DNA of 64,000 bases from Terriglobus tenax (GCF_025685395.1 NZ_JAGSYA010000004.1:2957853-3021852), one strand, 5' to 3'; shown: positions 50,394 through 59,188, numbered from the stretch's first letter. The notes: generated from the sequence alone by a model not told the origin. Program-made: numbers and translations.

Positions 50394-51347
50394 TTACCGT
50401 CCGTGTTCTTCCAGGAACTTCTCGACTTCCAGCGCGGCCATGCAGCCGGTTCCGGCAGCCGTAATGGCCTGGCGGTAGCGGCGGTCCTGCACATCGCCGG
50501 AGGCAAAGACGCCCGGCAGCACCTGGCCGTTCAGCGTGCAGAAGACGTTGTCCTTCGTCTTCACATAACCGTCTTCGTCCAGGTCGATCTGGCCCTTGAA
50601 CATCTTCGCGTTGGGCTCGTGGCCAATGCCGAGGAACAGGCCCGAAAGCGGCAGGGTCTCCAGGGCATCCGTCTTGGTGTTGCGCAGCACCAGGCCTTTA
50701 ACATCCTTCTCTTCCACGCCCAGAACCTCGTCCACCACCGTGTTGGGGCGGAAAATGATGTTCGGGTGCGCCATCGCGCGCTCCAGCATGATCTTGCTGG
50801 CACGGAAGCTTTCGCTGCGGTTGATCAGCGTGACCTTGGTGGCGAAGCGCGTCAGGAACAGCGCCTCTTCCATGGCGGAGTCTCCGCCGCCGACCACCGC
50901 GATCTCCTTGCCGGAGAAGAAGAAGCCGTCGCAGGTAGCGCAGCTCGAGACACCGTGGCCGATCAGCGCCTGTTCGCTGGGTAGACCCAGCCAGCGGGCC
51001 GATGCGCCCGACGCGATGATCAGCGTGCGTGCGTGGATCGTCTCCTTGCCCAGGTTCAGCTCAAACGGGCGCTTGGACAGGTCAACGGAAACCAGGTGAG
51101 CCATCTTCAGCTCCGCGCCAAAGCGCGTGGCCTGCTGCTTCATGTTCTCAATCAGTTCCGGGCCCTGCACACCCTGCGGCCAGCCGGGAAAGTTCTCCAC
51201 CAGCGTGGTGATCGAGAGCTGTCCACCGGGCTCGTGGCCTTCCAGGACAAGGGGCTTCAGGTTGGCGCGGGCGGTGTAGATGGCGGCCGTAAGGCCGGAG
51301 CAGCCGGAACCAAGGATGACTGTGTCGCGTGTAGTGTGGTCGGACAT
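50394..51347 (-). CDS. trxB: Thioredoxin reductase
   Basis: 317 residues. The FAD loop is ILGSGCSGLTAAIYTAR (a Cys in place of the usual Pro or Ala), the redox pair is CATC in SSCATCDGFFF, and the NADPH loop is VVGGGDSAMEEALFL. The C-terminal GVFASGDVQDRRYRQAITAA is standard. It reduces thioredoxin with NADPH in the cytoplasm. The ATG at 51347 begins the domain; a longer start at 51386 is less likely. Confidence 0.95.
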   Translation of the reverse strand: MSDHTTRDTVILGSGCSGLTAAIYTARANLKPLVLEGHEPGGQLSITTLVENFPGWPQGVQGPELIENMKQQATRFGAELKMAHLVSVDLSKRPFELNLGKETIHARTLIIASGASARWLGLPSEQALIGHGVSSCATCDGFFFSGKEIAVVGGGDSAMEEALFLTRFATKVTLINRSESFRASKIMLERAMAHPNIIFRPNTVVDEVLGVEEKDVKGLVLRNTKTDALETLPLSGLFLGIGHEPNAKMFKGQIDLDEDGYVKTKDNVFCTLNGQVLPGVFASGDVQDRRYRQAITAAGTGCMAALEVEKFLEEHGR

Positions 51348-51436
51348 GGCTAAGGTTTGATTGTAAATGGCTCCTGAAGGATTCACCGCCGCCCTCCGTC
51401 ACTCTCTGAAGCCTGTTTCGGAGCGACAATAGAGCT

Positions 51437-51637
51437 ATGGCAAATCTTGTTCTTGTCTACGGAATGCGTCTTCTGCCCGCCGATGAGGTGGCCTCGATCG
51501 GAGAGGCTCCCATCGAACTGAAAAACGGCAACTCGGCGCGCGTCACCATGCACCTGCTGGAAGGCTCCCGCGAGCAGATTGAGGCCCAGCTTAAGCAGAG
51601 CCTCGATGCCTTTTTCGACTTCTACCCGGAAATCTAA
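51437..51637 (+). CDS. Small conserved-looking hypothetical protein
   Basis: 66 residues, acidic, no signal or membrane segment. It reads MANLVLVYGMRLLPADEVAS and ends DAFFDFYPEI. The pattern suggests a small mixed alpha/beta fold. It does not match a named family that I recognise. It is divergent from trxB and precedes the secreted pair at 51.7-54.7 kb by 79 bases. An in-frame ATG and normal codon use support it as a gene. Confidence 0.55.
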   Translation: MANLVLVYGMRLLPADEVASIGEAPIELKNGNSARVTMHLLEGSREQIEAQLKQSLDAFFDFYPEI

Positions 51638-51716
51638 AGGAGACAGTCTCCTCAGGATTTTCTTAGGTAATGGTGCAGGCCCCTGCTGACGAAGAAGTCA
51701 GCAGGAGGTTTGTTTC

Positions 51717-52388
51717 ATGCACAGGTTTGCACTCCTGTTTGCGTTCGCCGGTTGTATCCCCGCCTTTGCACAGGTTCCCACGGCGGTTCCGGCGCCTCCG
51801 TCCGATACTCTCAGCGCCCTGCGCCGCATGGCGGACGGTGCCGCCGTCGTCTTTGCCGGCGAGGTCGTCGCCATTCGCCGTCAGATGGCCTCAGTGGATG
51901 ATGCCGTCCCGGAGGCCGTCGAGGTCGACTTTCATGTCGACGATGCCGTGTACGGCTGCCAGCAGGGAAGCATCTACACCCTTCGCGAATGGGGCGGTCT
52001 GTGGAGCTCCGAGAATCGCTACGAGGTTGGCCAGCGCCGCATGATGCTGCTGCACGCTCCCGGCCCCGGCGGTTTCAGTTCGCCGGTCATGGGGCAGGAC
52101 GGCGCCGTTCCCATCACCTCCGGCAACGTCGATCTTCGCTGGGTGCAGACGCAGACCCTGCAACCCTCCGCTCCACTCACAGAGCAGCCCGTGGAACTGC
52201 CGGTCGATCTTCCCCGGCCGCCCAGACCGTTTCCCATCTCGCCTCCGCGAGGAATTCTGCCGCAGGCTGCCACCTTTCAGCCCGCACCCACCTACATGCG
52301 CCGGACAGAGATCGTTCCGGTAACACCGGCGCTCGATGCCGTACTGACCCTGCTGCATACATGGGAGGCGGCCTCCCATGCGCGCTAA
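51717..52388 (+). CDS. Secreted hypothetical protein paired with the TIG-domain protein
   Basis: 223 residues: a signal peptide (about 1-18, ending PAFA), a folded core (VVFAGEVVAIRRQMASVDDA through YEVGQRRMMLLHAPGPGG) and a Pro-rich tail (LPVDLPRPPRPFPISPP). The core has the look of an OB-like or TIMP/netrin-like barrel, but this is uncertain. The next gene starts 11 bases before its end, so the two are probably made together. Function unknown. Confidence 0.6.
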   Translation: MHRFALLFAFAGCIPAFAQVPTAVPAPPSDTLSALRRMADGAAVVFAGEVVAIRRQMASVDDAVPEAVEVDFHVDDAVYGCQQGSIYTLREWGGLWSSENRYEVGQRRMMLLHAPGPGGFSSPVMGQDGAVPITSGNVDLRWVQTQTLQPSAPLTEQPVELPVDLPRPPRPFPISPPRGILPQAATFQPAPTYMRRTEIVPVTPALDAVLTLLHTWEAASHAR

Positions 52389-54660
52389 CAGCCGATGGAT
52401 AGGGTTGCTCCTGCTGTTTCCAGCATTGCTGCAGGCCGCTACGCCGCGCTGGACCGCCGGCAGCAAATTCGGCGCGCGCGTCGGCCAGCCGGTCGTCTGG
52501 CAGGGGCCATCGCTTGCCTATTTTGTCGACCGTGGCGACCTCAGCCCATCCGTTCCGCACGATCAGGCTGTGCAGATGGTCGACAGCGTCATGCAGACCT
52601 GGAATATTCCGTACGCCAGCCTTACTCTCTCCAACGGCGGTTCCCTGGCCGAGGATGTCAGCGGCAGCAATGTCTCTATGGCGTCTACCGGCATCAATTT
52701 CCCCACGGACGTAACCAGTTCTAACTACGCCGCAAAGCCGGTTGCGGTCATCTTCGACGCCGACGGCTCGATTACAGACCTCCTGCTTGGCTCCGGCAGC
52801 AGCGATCCGCTCTACTGCCGCCAGAACGCGGTGACGGAAAGCGTCGATCTTTTTCTGCTGCAGACCGGCTACATTGGCCACGCCATCCTGGTCCTGAACG
52901 GGCGCTGCACAGGTACGCCGGAGCAACTGCTGGAGATGAAGTACCAGCTTCTTCGCAAGACTGGCCGCGTGCTTGGCCTGGGCTGGTCGCAGTGCAACGA
53001 CAACGTCTTCACCGGGACACCTACGCCTACCTATCAGCAGGCCATGCACTGGCCCATCATGCACCCCATCGACATCCTCTGCGGGCCGTACGCGTATCAG
53101 TGCCTGCCCTCGCCGTTCACCCTGCGCGACGACGATATCTCCGGCATGGTGTCTCTCTACCCCTCTACGGGAGGGAATGGGAAGCTAAGCTCCCAGATCA
53201 ACGGCGCTGGCATGTACAGCACGCTGAAGTTCCCCAGTGGTCAGGGCATGCAGGGCGTCAATATCGTGGTGCAGTTGCAGCCACAGTTCTGGAATGTGAC
53301 CTTTCCCTGGGAAACCGCCTCTGCCGTGACCGGGACAGGCTTTGTCGTTTCGTCGGCCACGCCAATCACTCCAGCGCCAACCGGCATCAATAGCCAGGTG
53401 GGTCTTGCCCGCAGCGACCTGCCCGGATACTGGCAGATCGGCCGCGTTCCTATGGTGACCGCAACCTGGGAGACGATGCTGATTACCGGGCAGCCCGTCA
53501 ATCCGCTCTATGTCGGGCAATATTCCGTAGGAAGTTACACAAGCTCCCAGGTCTTACCGTCCGGCACCATCTCCCTGCAGACCAACATCGTCCGTCCGGC
53601 GTACTACGGCCCCGCTCCTCTGGTCGCCACCAACGCCGCGGCCACCTGCAACACCGGCTCTGACGGCACGGAAAGTTCGCCGGCGGCGGTTGCTTCCACC
53701 GGCTGGTGGAGCAGCCAGATGTGTGCCTGGAACCACACCGCATGGCTTACCTTTACCGCCGGTGCAAACCGCACCTTCACCCTTGAAGTGACCGCGCTGA
53801 ATGAGTCCGGAGCCGCCACCACGCAGAAGCTGCTGCCAACCATCGGCCTCTGGAAGAAGACCGACAGCTACGGCACATTGCCCACCGTCGCTGCGACCAC
53901 GCAGGCCTTTAACTCCACCGCCACCGGGGTCAGCCTGCTGCGCGGCAGCACATCTTCTGCCCAGGCCTTTCGCATTGCCCTGGCCGACCAGCGCGGAGAC
54001 GGTCGTCCGGACTACTTTTACAAAGCCCGCCTTCTGCTGATTGACTCGATTTGGCCCACACAGCTTCCGGCTGGCGGAGGCACACTCACCCTTACCGGAC
54101 GCGGCTTCCGCCCAGGCAACTCTGTTCTCATCGGCAACACCGTAGCCACCGTTCTCAGCACAACCTCGACGCAGATGGTGGTCACGGCGCCGCCGCTCGG
54201 CAGAGTCTCGAATGCCGCTTCCTGGACAGGCGGCGTCATGGTCCTGGATATGGCAACGCAGGCCAGCTCTACTCTTGGCAACGCGCTCAGCTACACCGGC
54301 GGAACAGCCACCGGGATCAGCGATGAGCTGATCCTGGTCAGTGGCGGCAGCCAGTCCGTCTCCTCCAGCGGCAGTTTCAGCAAGCTGGTGCTGCAGGTAA
54401 CCGACGGTGCAGGCAACAACCTGCCCGGAGCCACCGTGCAGGTCCACCAGACGCTGACCGGATACGCCCCAGTCTGCACCACCACCGGACGCTGCGCCGT
54501 GCCTCCGGTTTATGGCACGGTCAACGCCTCCATGATCACGGATTCCGCCGGCCGCGTCGAAGTGACACCCATGGAAATCTCCGGTGCGGAGGTCACGCAG
54601 ATCGTCGCCACCACCGGCAGGGCTGGCTATATCAGTACACGTCTTGAAAAGACTCCCTGA
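52378..54660 (+). CDS. Secreted TIG-domain protein with a degenerate metzincin (matrixin-like) domain
   Basis: 760 residues. Signal peptide about 1-20, then a region (about 40-265) laid out like a matrixin: the zinc-site helix reads LLRKTGRVLGLGWSQCN (192 onward), followed by HWPIMHPIDIL where the Met-turn should be and DDDISGMVSLYP at the domain end. The HExxHxxGxxH motif is changed to R-K-x-x-R-x-x-G-x-x-W, so zinc binding and proteolysis should be lost. A TIG/IPT domain follows near 552-640 and an Ig-like domain near 645-750. It begins inside the preceding gene. A binding or adhesion role is inferred. Confidence 0.75.
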   Translation: MRANSRWIGLLLLFPALLQAATPRWTAGSKFGARVGQPVVWQGPSLAYFVDRGDLSPSVPHDQAVQMVDSVMQTWNIPYASLTLSNGGSLAEDVSGSNVSMASTGINFPTDVTSSNYAAKPVAVIFDADGSITDLLLGSGSSDPLYCRQNAVTESVDLFLLQTGYIGHAILVLNGRCTGTPEQLLEMKYQLLRKTGRVLGLGWSQCNDNVFTGTPTPTYQQAMHWPIMHPIDILCGPYAYQCLPSPFTLRDDDISGMVSLYPSTGGNGKLSSQINGAGMYSTLKFPSGQGMQGVNIVVQLQPQFWNVTFPWETASAVTGTGFVVSSATPITPAPTGINSQVGLARSDLPGYWQIGRVPMVTATWETMLITGQPVNPLYVGQYSVGSYTSSQVLPSGTISLQTNIVRPAYYGPAPLVATNAAATCNTGSDGTESSPAAVASTGWWSSQMCAWNHTAWLTFTAGANRTFTLEVTALNESGAATTQKLLPTIGLWKKTDSYGTLPTVAATTQAFNSTATGVSLLRGSTSSAQAFRIALADQRGDGRPDYFYKARLLLIDSIWPTQLPAGGGTLTLTGRGFRPGNSVLIGNTVATVLSTTSTQMVVTAPPLGRVSNAASWTGGVMVLDMATQASSTLGNALSYTGGTATGISDELILVSGGSQSVSSSGSFSKLVLQVTDGAGNNLPGATVQVHQTLTGYAPVCTTTGRCAVPPVYGTVNASMITDSAGRVEVTPMEISGAEVTQIVATTGRAGYISTRLEKTP

Positions 54661-54702
54661 GCCGTGGACGAAAATGGTGCATCGTATCCCTAGGGGGTAC
54701 AG

Positions 54703-56049
54703 ATGGCTGAGCGGAAACGGGTGGTCATTATCGGGGCGGGCTTTGCGGGGCTGCGTGCGGCGCATGTGCTGGCCAAACAGGCAGTAGACGTCACCATCGT
54801 CGACCGGCGCAATCACCATACCTTTCAGCCGCTGCTCTACCAGGTGGCTCTGGCGGTTCTGAATCCGTCGGATATCGCACAGCCGATCCGTGCCGAATTC
54901 CGACATGCCAAGAATGTCGATGTCCTGATGGATGAGGTCATCGGCTTCGATATCGACCACCACCATATCGACCTGCGTTCCGGTGCGCGACTGGCCTATG
55001 ACTACCTGATCGTCGCCACGGGTTCCACGCACTCCTACTTTGGCAGGGATGACTGGGCCAAGCTTGCCCCCGGCCTCAAGACGATTGAAGACGCCGTCGA
55101 CATCCGCCGCCGTGTTCTGCTGGCCTTTGAGCTGGCCGAGCGCGAGATGCTGGAAAAGGGGACGCACCCTGAGCTGAACTTTGTCATCATCGGCGGCGGA
55201 CCCACCGGCGTTGAACTCGCCGGAGCTATCTCCGACATTGCCAAGCTCTACATGCGTCGCGATTTCCGCCACATCGACCCCTCCGAGGCCAGGGTGATGA
55301 TCCTCGAGGGCTCGCCCAGCATTCTCGCAGCCTATCCGGAAGACCTGCGCCAGAAGGCCGTCGAGCAGCTTAACCAGCTCGGTGTCGAGGTCATCACCGG
55401 CACGCACGTCACCGATGTTCAGCCGGGCTACGTCATCCTGGGCAGCGGCCCGGACGCCAAACGTATCGATGCTGTTGTGACCCTGTGGGCCGCCGGTGTG
55501 CAGGCCTCGCCCCTGGGCAAGCTGCTGAACGTGGAGACTGACCGCCGCGGCTGCGTGCTGGTCGACCAGTTTCTCAATCCCAAGGATCACCCCGAGATCT
55601 TCGTCTGTGGCGACCTGGCCCACGTGGAAGAGAACGGCCGCCAGATTCCCGGCACCGCCCAACCCGCCATGCAGATGGGCGTGCATGCCGCGGAGATGAT
55701 TACTCAGGACCTGAACCACGCCAAACGCACGCCCTTCCACTACTTCGACAAGGGCGACATGGCCACCATTGGCCGCAAGGCCGCCGTGGCCAAGGTCATC
55801 TGGCCCTTCAAGGCGCACATGTCCGGCTTCCCGGCGTGGATCGTCTGGTTGGTCATCCATATCAGCTTCCTGGTCAACTTCCGCAGCCGCCTTGCGGTCT
55901 TCCGCCAGTGGGCGTATACCTACCTGTTCTTCAAGGACGGCGCCCGCCTGATCGTCGGCTCGCAGGATCTGCCCGGATGGAACGAACTGGACGACAAGGA
56001 AAAGCTCGACCCCACGGCGCCCGCTCCGGAGCTCTCAGCCAAGCGCTAG
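54703..56049 (+). CDS. ndh: Type II NADH dehydrogenase (NAD(P)/FAD-dependent oxidoreductase)
   Basis: 448 residues. Two Rossmann loops: VVIIGAGFAGLRAAHVLAKQ for FAD and FVIIGGGPTGVELAGAISDI for NADH. HTFQPLLYQVALAVLNPSDI and CGDLAHVEENGRQIPGTAQP are the family signatures. A C-terminal hydrophobic stretch (WIVWLVIHISFLVNFRSRLA) fits peripheral membrane attachment. It passes electrons from NADH to quinone without pumping protons. It is encoded alone, 42 bases after the TIG gene. Confidence 0.92.
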   Translation: MAERKRVVIIGAGFAGLRAAHVLAKQAVDVTIVDRRNHHTFQPLLYQVALAVLNPSDIAQPIRAEFRHAKNVDVLMDEVIGFDIDHHHIDLRSGARLAYDYLIVATGSTHSYFGRDDWAKLAPGLKTIEDAVDIRRRVLLAFELAEREMLEKGTHPELNFVIIGGGPTGVELAGAISDIAKLYMRRDFRHIDPSEARVMILEGSPSILAAYPEDLRQKAVEQLNQLGVEVITGTHVTDVQPGYVILGSGPDAKRIDAVVTLWAAGVQASPLGKLLNVETDRRGCVLVDQFLNPKDHPEIFVCGDLAHVEENGRQIPGTAQPAMQMGVHAAEMITQDLNHAKRTPFHYFDKGDMATIGRKAAVAKVIWPFKAHMSGFPAWIVWLVIHISFLVNFRSRLAVFRQWAYTYLFFKDGARLIVGSQDLPGWNELDDKEKLDPTAPAPELSAKR

Positions 56050-56160
56050 GTGGTTTTGTTTTGCAGGAGCAGGGGTCTTCAGCCCCTGCTCCCTCCGCGC
56101 CGGAAAGCTGCATCCTTTGCTCTTACGCGGATGGTATTCTTCCGGGCACGAGGACAACCC

Positions 56161-57072
56161 ATGGAATCCACCCGCCCAAAGCTTCCGGCTGAAGCCATTG
56201 AGCTGTACAACAAATTCATCCACGGTGGCATGAGCCGCCGTGCCTTCATGAACGGCCTGAAGAAGTTCGCCGTCGGCGGTCTTGCCGTCTCCGCCGTGGC
56301 CAAGGCGCTGCTGCCGGATTACGCCTTCGGTCAACAGGTCTCCCGTACTGACGACCGCATCAAGGCTACCTATGAGACCGTTCCTTCGCCCAATGGCAAC
56401 GGCAGCATCAAGGGATACTTCGTTCGTCCGGTCTCAGCCGACACCCGCAGCGAAAAGCCGTCAAAGCTGCCCGGCATCGTCGTGGTGCATGAGAACCGTG
56501 GCTTGAACCCGCACATTGAAGACATCGCCCGCCGCCTTGCCCTGGCCAACTTCATGGCCTTCGCTCCGGACGGCCTCACCTCGCTCGGAGGCTTTCCTGG
56601 CGATGACTACAAGGGCGGCCAGATGTTCGCCAAGATTGACCGCGCCAAAATGTTTGAGGACATGGTCGCCTCCGCGCAGTGGCTGAAGGCGCGCCCCGAC
56701 TGCACCGGGAAGATCGGCATCACCGGCTTCTGCTATGGCGGCGGCGTCTCCAACAACATGGCCGTCCGCCTCGGCGCCGACCTCAGTGCAGCCGTTCCGT
56801 TTTACGGCGGAGTGCCTCCGGCCGCGGATGTGCCCAAAATCAAGGCCGCGATCCTCGTGCAGCATGGTGAGCTGGACAAGAACACTGCCGCGACGTGGCC
56901 TGCTTATGACAAGGCGCTGACAGAAGCTGGCGTGCCGCACGAGGGGTATATCTATCCCAACGCCGTGCACGGCTTCAATTGCGATGCGACGCCGGAGCGC
57001 TACAACAAGGCAGCGGCTGACCTGGCCTGGGGACGCACCATCGACTGGTTCAACAAGTATGTTCGCGTGTAA
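56161..57072 (+). CDS. Tat-exported dienelactone hydrolase family protein
   Basis: 303 residues from the ATG at 56161. A twin-arginine-type leader is visible (MSRRAFMNGLKKFAVGGLAV). The alpha/beta hydrolase carries the family triad Cys (ITGFCYGGGVSNN), Asp (VQHGELDKN) and His (YPNAVHGFNCD). It resembles YghX, whose substrate is unknown. The substrate is probably a lactone or ester. A strong terminator follows the stop. Confidence 0.87.
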   Translation: MESTRPKLPAEAIELYNKFIHGGMSRRAFMNGLKKFAVGGLAVSAVAKALLPDYAFGQQVSRTDDRIKATYETVPSPNGNGSIKGYFVRPVSADTRSEKPSKLPGIVVVHENRGLNPHIEDIARRLALANFMAFAPDGLTSLGGFPGDDYKGGQMFAKIDRAKMFEDMVASAQWLKARPDCTGKIGITGFCYGGGVSNNMAVRLGADLSAAVPFYGGVPPAADVPKIKAAILVQHGELDKNTAATWPAYDKALTEAGVPHEGYIYPNAVHGFNCDATPERYNKAAADLAWGRTIDWFNKYVRV

Positions 57073-57115
57073 TACCGGCCGCGGGGGAGCGGTTGCCCGG
57101 CGATAGCGGGTCCAG

Positions 57116-57158
57116 AAGGGACGCCAGCCTGTTCAGGCAGCGTCCCTTCCAGTTTTTT
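57116..57158 (+). terminator. Terminator of the dienelactone hydrolase gene
   Basis: AAGGGACGC pairs with GCGTCCCTT, with an inner GCCTG/CAGGC stem, followed by CCAGTTTTTT. Confidence 0.88.
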
Positions 57159-57192
57159 GAAGAGGAAAAGAGACGAACTTCTACAGCGTTTG

Positions 57193-57726
57193 TTAAGCCA
57201 TCTTTCGGCGTCCGCTGGCCAGCTCGCGGACATGGTTCATGAAGATGGAGCGCTGCAGGCTGTCCAGCTGGTTGACGTACCCGGCAATCTCCGCCAGGAA
57301 GGGGTCAGCCATCAGAACGGCCGTCTCGTCGGAACGGCGCGAGCGCGAGTCACGCAGCAGGGCAGAGATATCTACCTGCAGCGCGGACGCAAGACGCTCC
57401 AGCGAGCCAAGCGTCGGCATCGCCTTACCGTTCTCAATCTTGGAGATATAGGTGCGGGGCACATTCATGCGTCCGGCCAGCTGGCGCTGCGACAGGTTGC
57501 GGACACGGCGCAGATCGCGCACGGCCGTAGCCACCTGAAGAGAACCTTCCTGTGCTGGCTGGGGCGGAACGATAGCCAGAGGTGCCGGAGCGACTTCAGG
57601 CTCATCAGCCTCAAGCGCCTTGTGGCAGCGGCGGCACATTGCGTTTGCAGTCCTGAACTGAACCAGGCTGCAGTGGTCGCAACGAAGAACTTCCCTCTGT
57701 TCAACGGGAGCCATCATAGTTGCCAT
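57193..57726 (-). CDS. Zinc-ribbon plus XRE-type transcriptional regulator
   Basis: 177 residues from the ATG at 57726. The N-terminus has a Cys4 knuckle (LRCDHCSLVQF and AMCRRCHKAL), then a Pro-rich linker and an XRE helix-turn-helix (RNLSQRQLAGRMNVPRTYIS). The C-terminal 60 residues are helical (DPFLAEIAGYVNQLDSLQRS). The DNA-binding helix is typical, but the zinc ribbon in front is less common and may sense metal or join proteins. No target is obvious; the neighbours are unrelated. Confidence 0.8.
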   Translation of the reverse strand: MATMMAPVEQREVLRCDHCSLVQFRTANAMCRRCHKALEADEPEVAPAPLAIVPPQPAQEGSLQVATAVRDLRRVRNLSQRQLAGRMNVPRTYISKIENGKAMPTLGSLERLASALQVDISALLRDSRSRRSDETAVLMADPFLAEIAGYVNQLDSLQRSIFMNHVRELASGRRKMA

Positions 57727-57897
57727 ATTTGTTTGTCGCGAAGTCGCCAGAGCAAGGGACCCGCCCACCCGTCAAGCAGGACGGAATGGATGTACCTAGA
57801 TTCACACCCAGTTACCAGTCAGTCAAGGGGAATCCCGGTGATTATTAGCGAAAAGCACTAGAAAACCCGAAAAGAACCAAAGTAGTTACTGGTGGGA

Positions 57898-57963
57898 TAG
57901 TTGGCTGGTGTGCTGGCCAATCGTGCCTCCATCCATCTAGTCAACCCGCCATCCAGCCAACTA
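57898..57963. repeat. Inverted repeat upstream of the HD gene
   Basis: TAGTTGGCTGG (57898-57908) and CCAGCCAACTA (57953-57963) form a perfect 11-bp inverted repeat. The interior also has CCATC and CTAGTCAACC units. The HD gene starts 11 bases after it. Confidence 0.7.
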
Positions 57964-57973
57964 GCATCAACCC

Positions 57974-58591
57974 ATGAGCGAATACACCCGCGCCCGCGCA
58001 TGGGCTCTCCTGGCAGAATGGACCACCTCTCCCAGCCTGATCAAACACGCTCTCGCCGTGGAAACCTGCACCGAAAGTTATGGCGCCCGCGAGGCGGCAC
58101 GTCTCGGCCTGGGCGGCGACGAGGCCGCTGCCTTCACGGAGCAGTACGCCATCGCCGGCCTGCTGCATGACTTCGACTACGACAGGCACCCGTCGCTCGA
58201 AGAGCACCCGTTCGTCGGCGAGAAGGTACTGGCCGAACAGGGTTGGCCGGAAGCGATCCGCCGCGCCATCCTGGCCCACGCCGACTACTCTGGCGTGCCA
58301 CGCGATACGCACCTGGAACGAGCGCTCTTCGCCTGCGACGAACTCGCCGGCTTCCTCACGGCCTGCGCTCTGGTCAAGCCGTCAAAGTCCATCCACGATG
58401 TGGAGGTGGCGGGTGTGAAAAAGAAGATGAAAGACAAGGCCTTCGCCCGCGCGGTGAAGAGGGAAGATATTAGGCTGGGCGCGGAGCTTTTGGGGCTGCC
58501 GGTGGAAGAGCATATCCAGAACTGCCTGACTGCATTGCAGGGAAGGGCGGAAGAGTTGGGATTGCAGGGGACGCCGGAAGTTCATCCCTAA
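57974..58591 (+). CDS. HD-domain hydrolase-like protein
   Basis: 205 residues with an HD fold: SLIKHALAVETCTESYGARE supplies the first His, AGLLHDFDYDRHPSLEEHPF the HD pair, and AILAHADYSGVPRDTHLERA the next metal ligand. Such proteins are metal-dependent phosphohydrolases, here of unknown substrate. The stop TAA is part of the palindromic repeat beginning CCCTAACCC, so the repeat was placed exactly at the gene end. Confidence 0.85.
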   Translation: MSEYTRARAWALLAEWTTSPSLIKHALAVETCTESYGAREAARLGLGGDEAAAFTEQYAIAGLLHDFDYDRHPSLEEHPFVGEKVLAEQGWPEAIRRAILAHADYSGVPRDTHLERALFACDELAGFLTACALVKPSKSIHDVEVAGVKKKMKDKAFARAVKREDIRLGAELLGLPVEEHIQNCLTALQGRAEELGLQGTPEVHP

Positions 58592-58625
58592 CCCGGGTGC
58601 CCCACCCTAGCAACGCTAGGGTGGG
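58587..58625. repeat. CCCTAACCCGG palindromic repeat, copy 1
   Basis: CCCACCCTAGC (58601-58611) pairs with GCTAGGGTGGG (58615-58625). The left flank CCCTAACCCGGGTGC is shared with copy 2 at 58945. Copy 1 supplies the stop of the HD gene. Confidence 0.8.
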
Positions 58626-58642
58626 TTATGGAGCGAAACACC

Positions 58643-59188
58643 ATGCAATGGATCTCACGCCGAACACGCCTCTGGTTTGTCGCGATGTTGTTTTCACTGT
58701 TCTTTGGGTTGTTTGAGACCTGGCGGGAAGGGGGACCATGTCAGAGGCTCACTCAAGTGCATGCAGCAGTGATCCAAGAGGATCAAGTTGCGTTCTCTCC
58801 ATGCTGGATTGAGCGCGAAGTTCCGCTTATCGACAAGATCAATGCCTGTGTCTTTTTCATCTCAGTTGTTGCTACGCTCAGCGTTTTTACGTTGATCTGG
58901 TTGGATTTCTCAAATCCAGACGGAAAGCGTGAGTGGGATATTTTCCCTAACCCGGTGCCCCACCCTAGCTCCGCGAGGGTGGGGCACCCGCTGTTTGAGC
59001 TGAAATCGTCTTCTCCCGCAACACCTGATTCCGTAGCAATAACTCCGCCAGCATCTGCCGCAGCCGTTCGTTCTCAGCCTCCAGCTCAGCCACGCGGGGA
59101 ATCAGGAATTCCGCCGGCATCTGTATCTCAGTCACGGCGAACCTCCTCTTCACGGAACTCCTCACCGCGTCCCCAAGGACCACGATGA
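58643..59188 (+). CDS. Hypothetical two-pass membrane protein with repeat-derived C-terminus
   Basis: 181 residues from the ATG at 58643, which has GGAG about 10 bases upstream. The first 95 or so include two membrane segments (FVAMLFSLFFGLFETW and ACVFFISVVATLSVFTLIWL) and look like a real protein. After about residue 98 the frame runs through the palindromic repeat at 58945 and then antisense to the next gene, giving a Pro/Ser-rich tail. The native stop was probably lost or lies in the repeat. Only the N-terminal part should be trusted. Confidence 0.5.
   Translation: MQWISRRTRLWFVAMLFSLFFGLFETWREGGPCQRLTQVHAAVIQEDQVAFSPCWIEREVPLIDKINACVFFISVVATLSVFTLIWLDFSNPDGKREWDIFPNPVPHPSSARVGHPLFELKSSSPATPDSVAITPPASAAAVRSQPPAQPRGESGIPPASVSQSRRTSSSRNSSPRPQGPR
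58945..58988. repeat. CCCTAACCCGG palindromic repeat, copy 2
   Basis: GGTGCCCCACCCT (58954-58966) pairs with AGGGTGGGGCACC (58976-58988). The left flank CCCTAACCCGG repeats that of copy 1. The C-terminal codons of the small coiled-coil gene run into it from the other strand. Confidence 0.8.
58965..59120 (-). CDS. Small coiled-coil protein in the sigma-factor operon
   Basis: 51 residues from the ATG at 59120. LEAENERLRQMLAELLLRNQ is a heptad-type coiled coil. The last nine residues and the stop come from the palindromic repeat at 58945-58988. It starts seven bases after the membrane gene. A longer frame to 59183 overlaps that gene. It could pair with the membrane protein, but no family was recognised. 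Confidence 0.45.
   Translation of the reverse strand: MPAEFLIPRVAELEAENERLRQMLAELLLRNQVLREKTISAQTAGAPPSRS

Noticed and set aside
53554..55860. 768-codon open frame antisense to the TIG and ndh genes
   Set aside because: It spans two well-supported genes and their gap, and its protein is Gly/Asp/His-rich with no domain.
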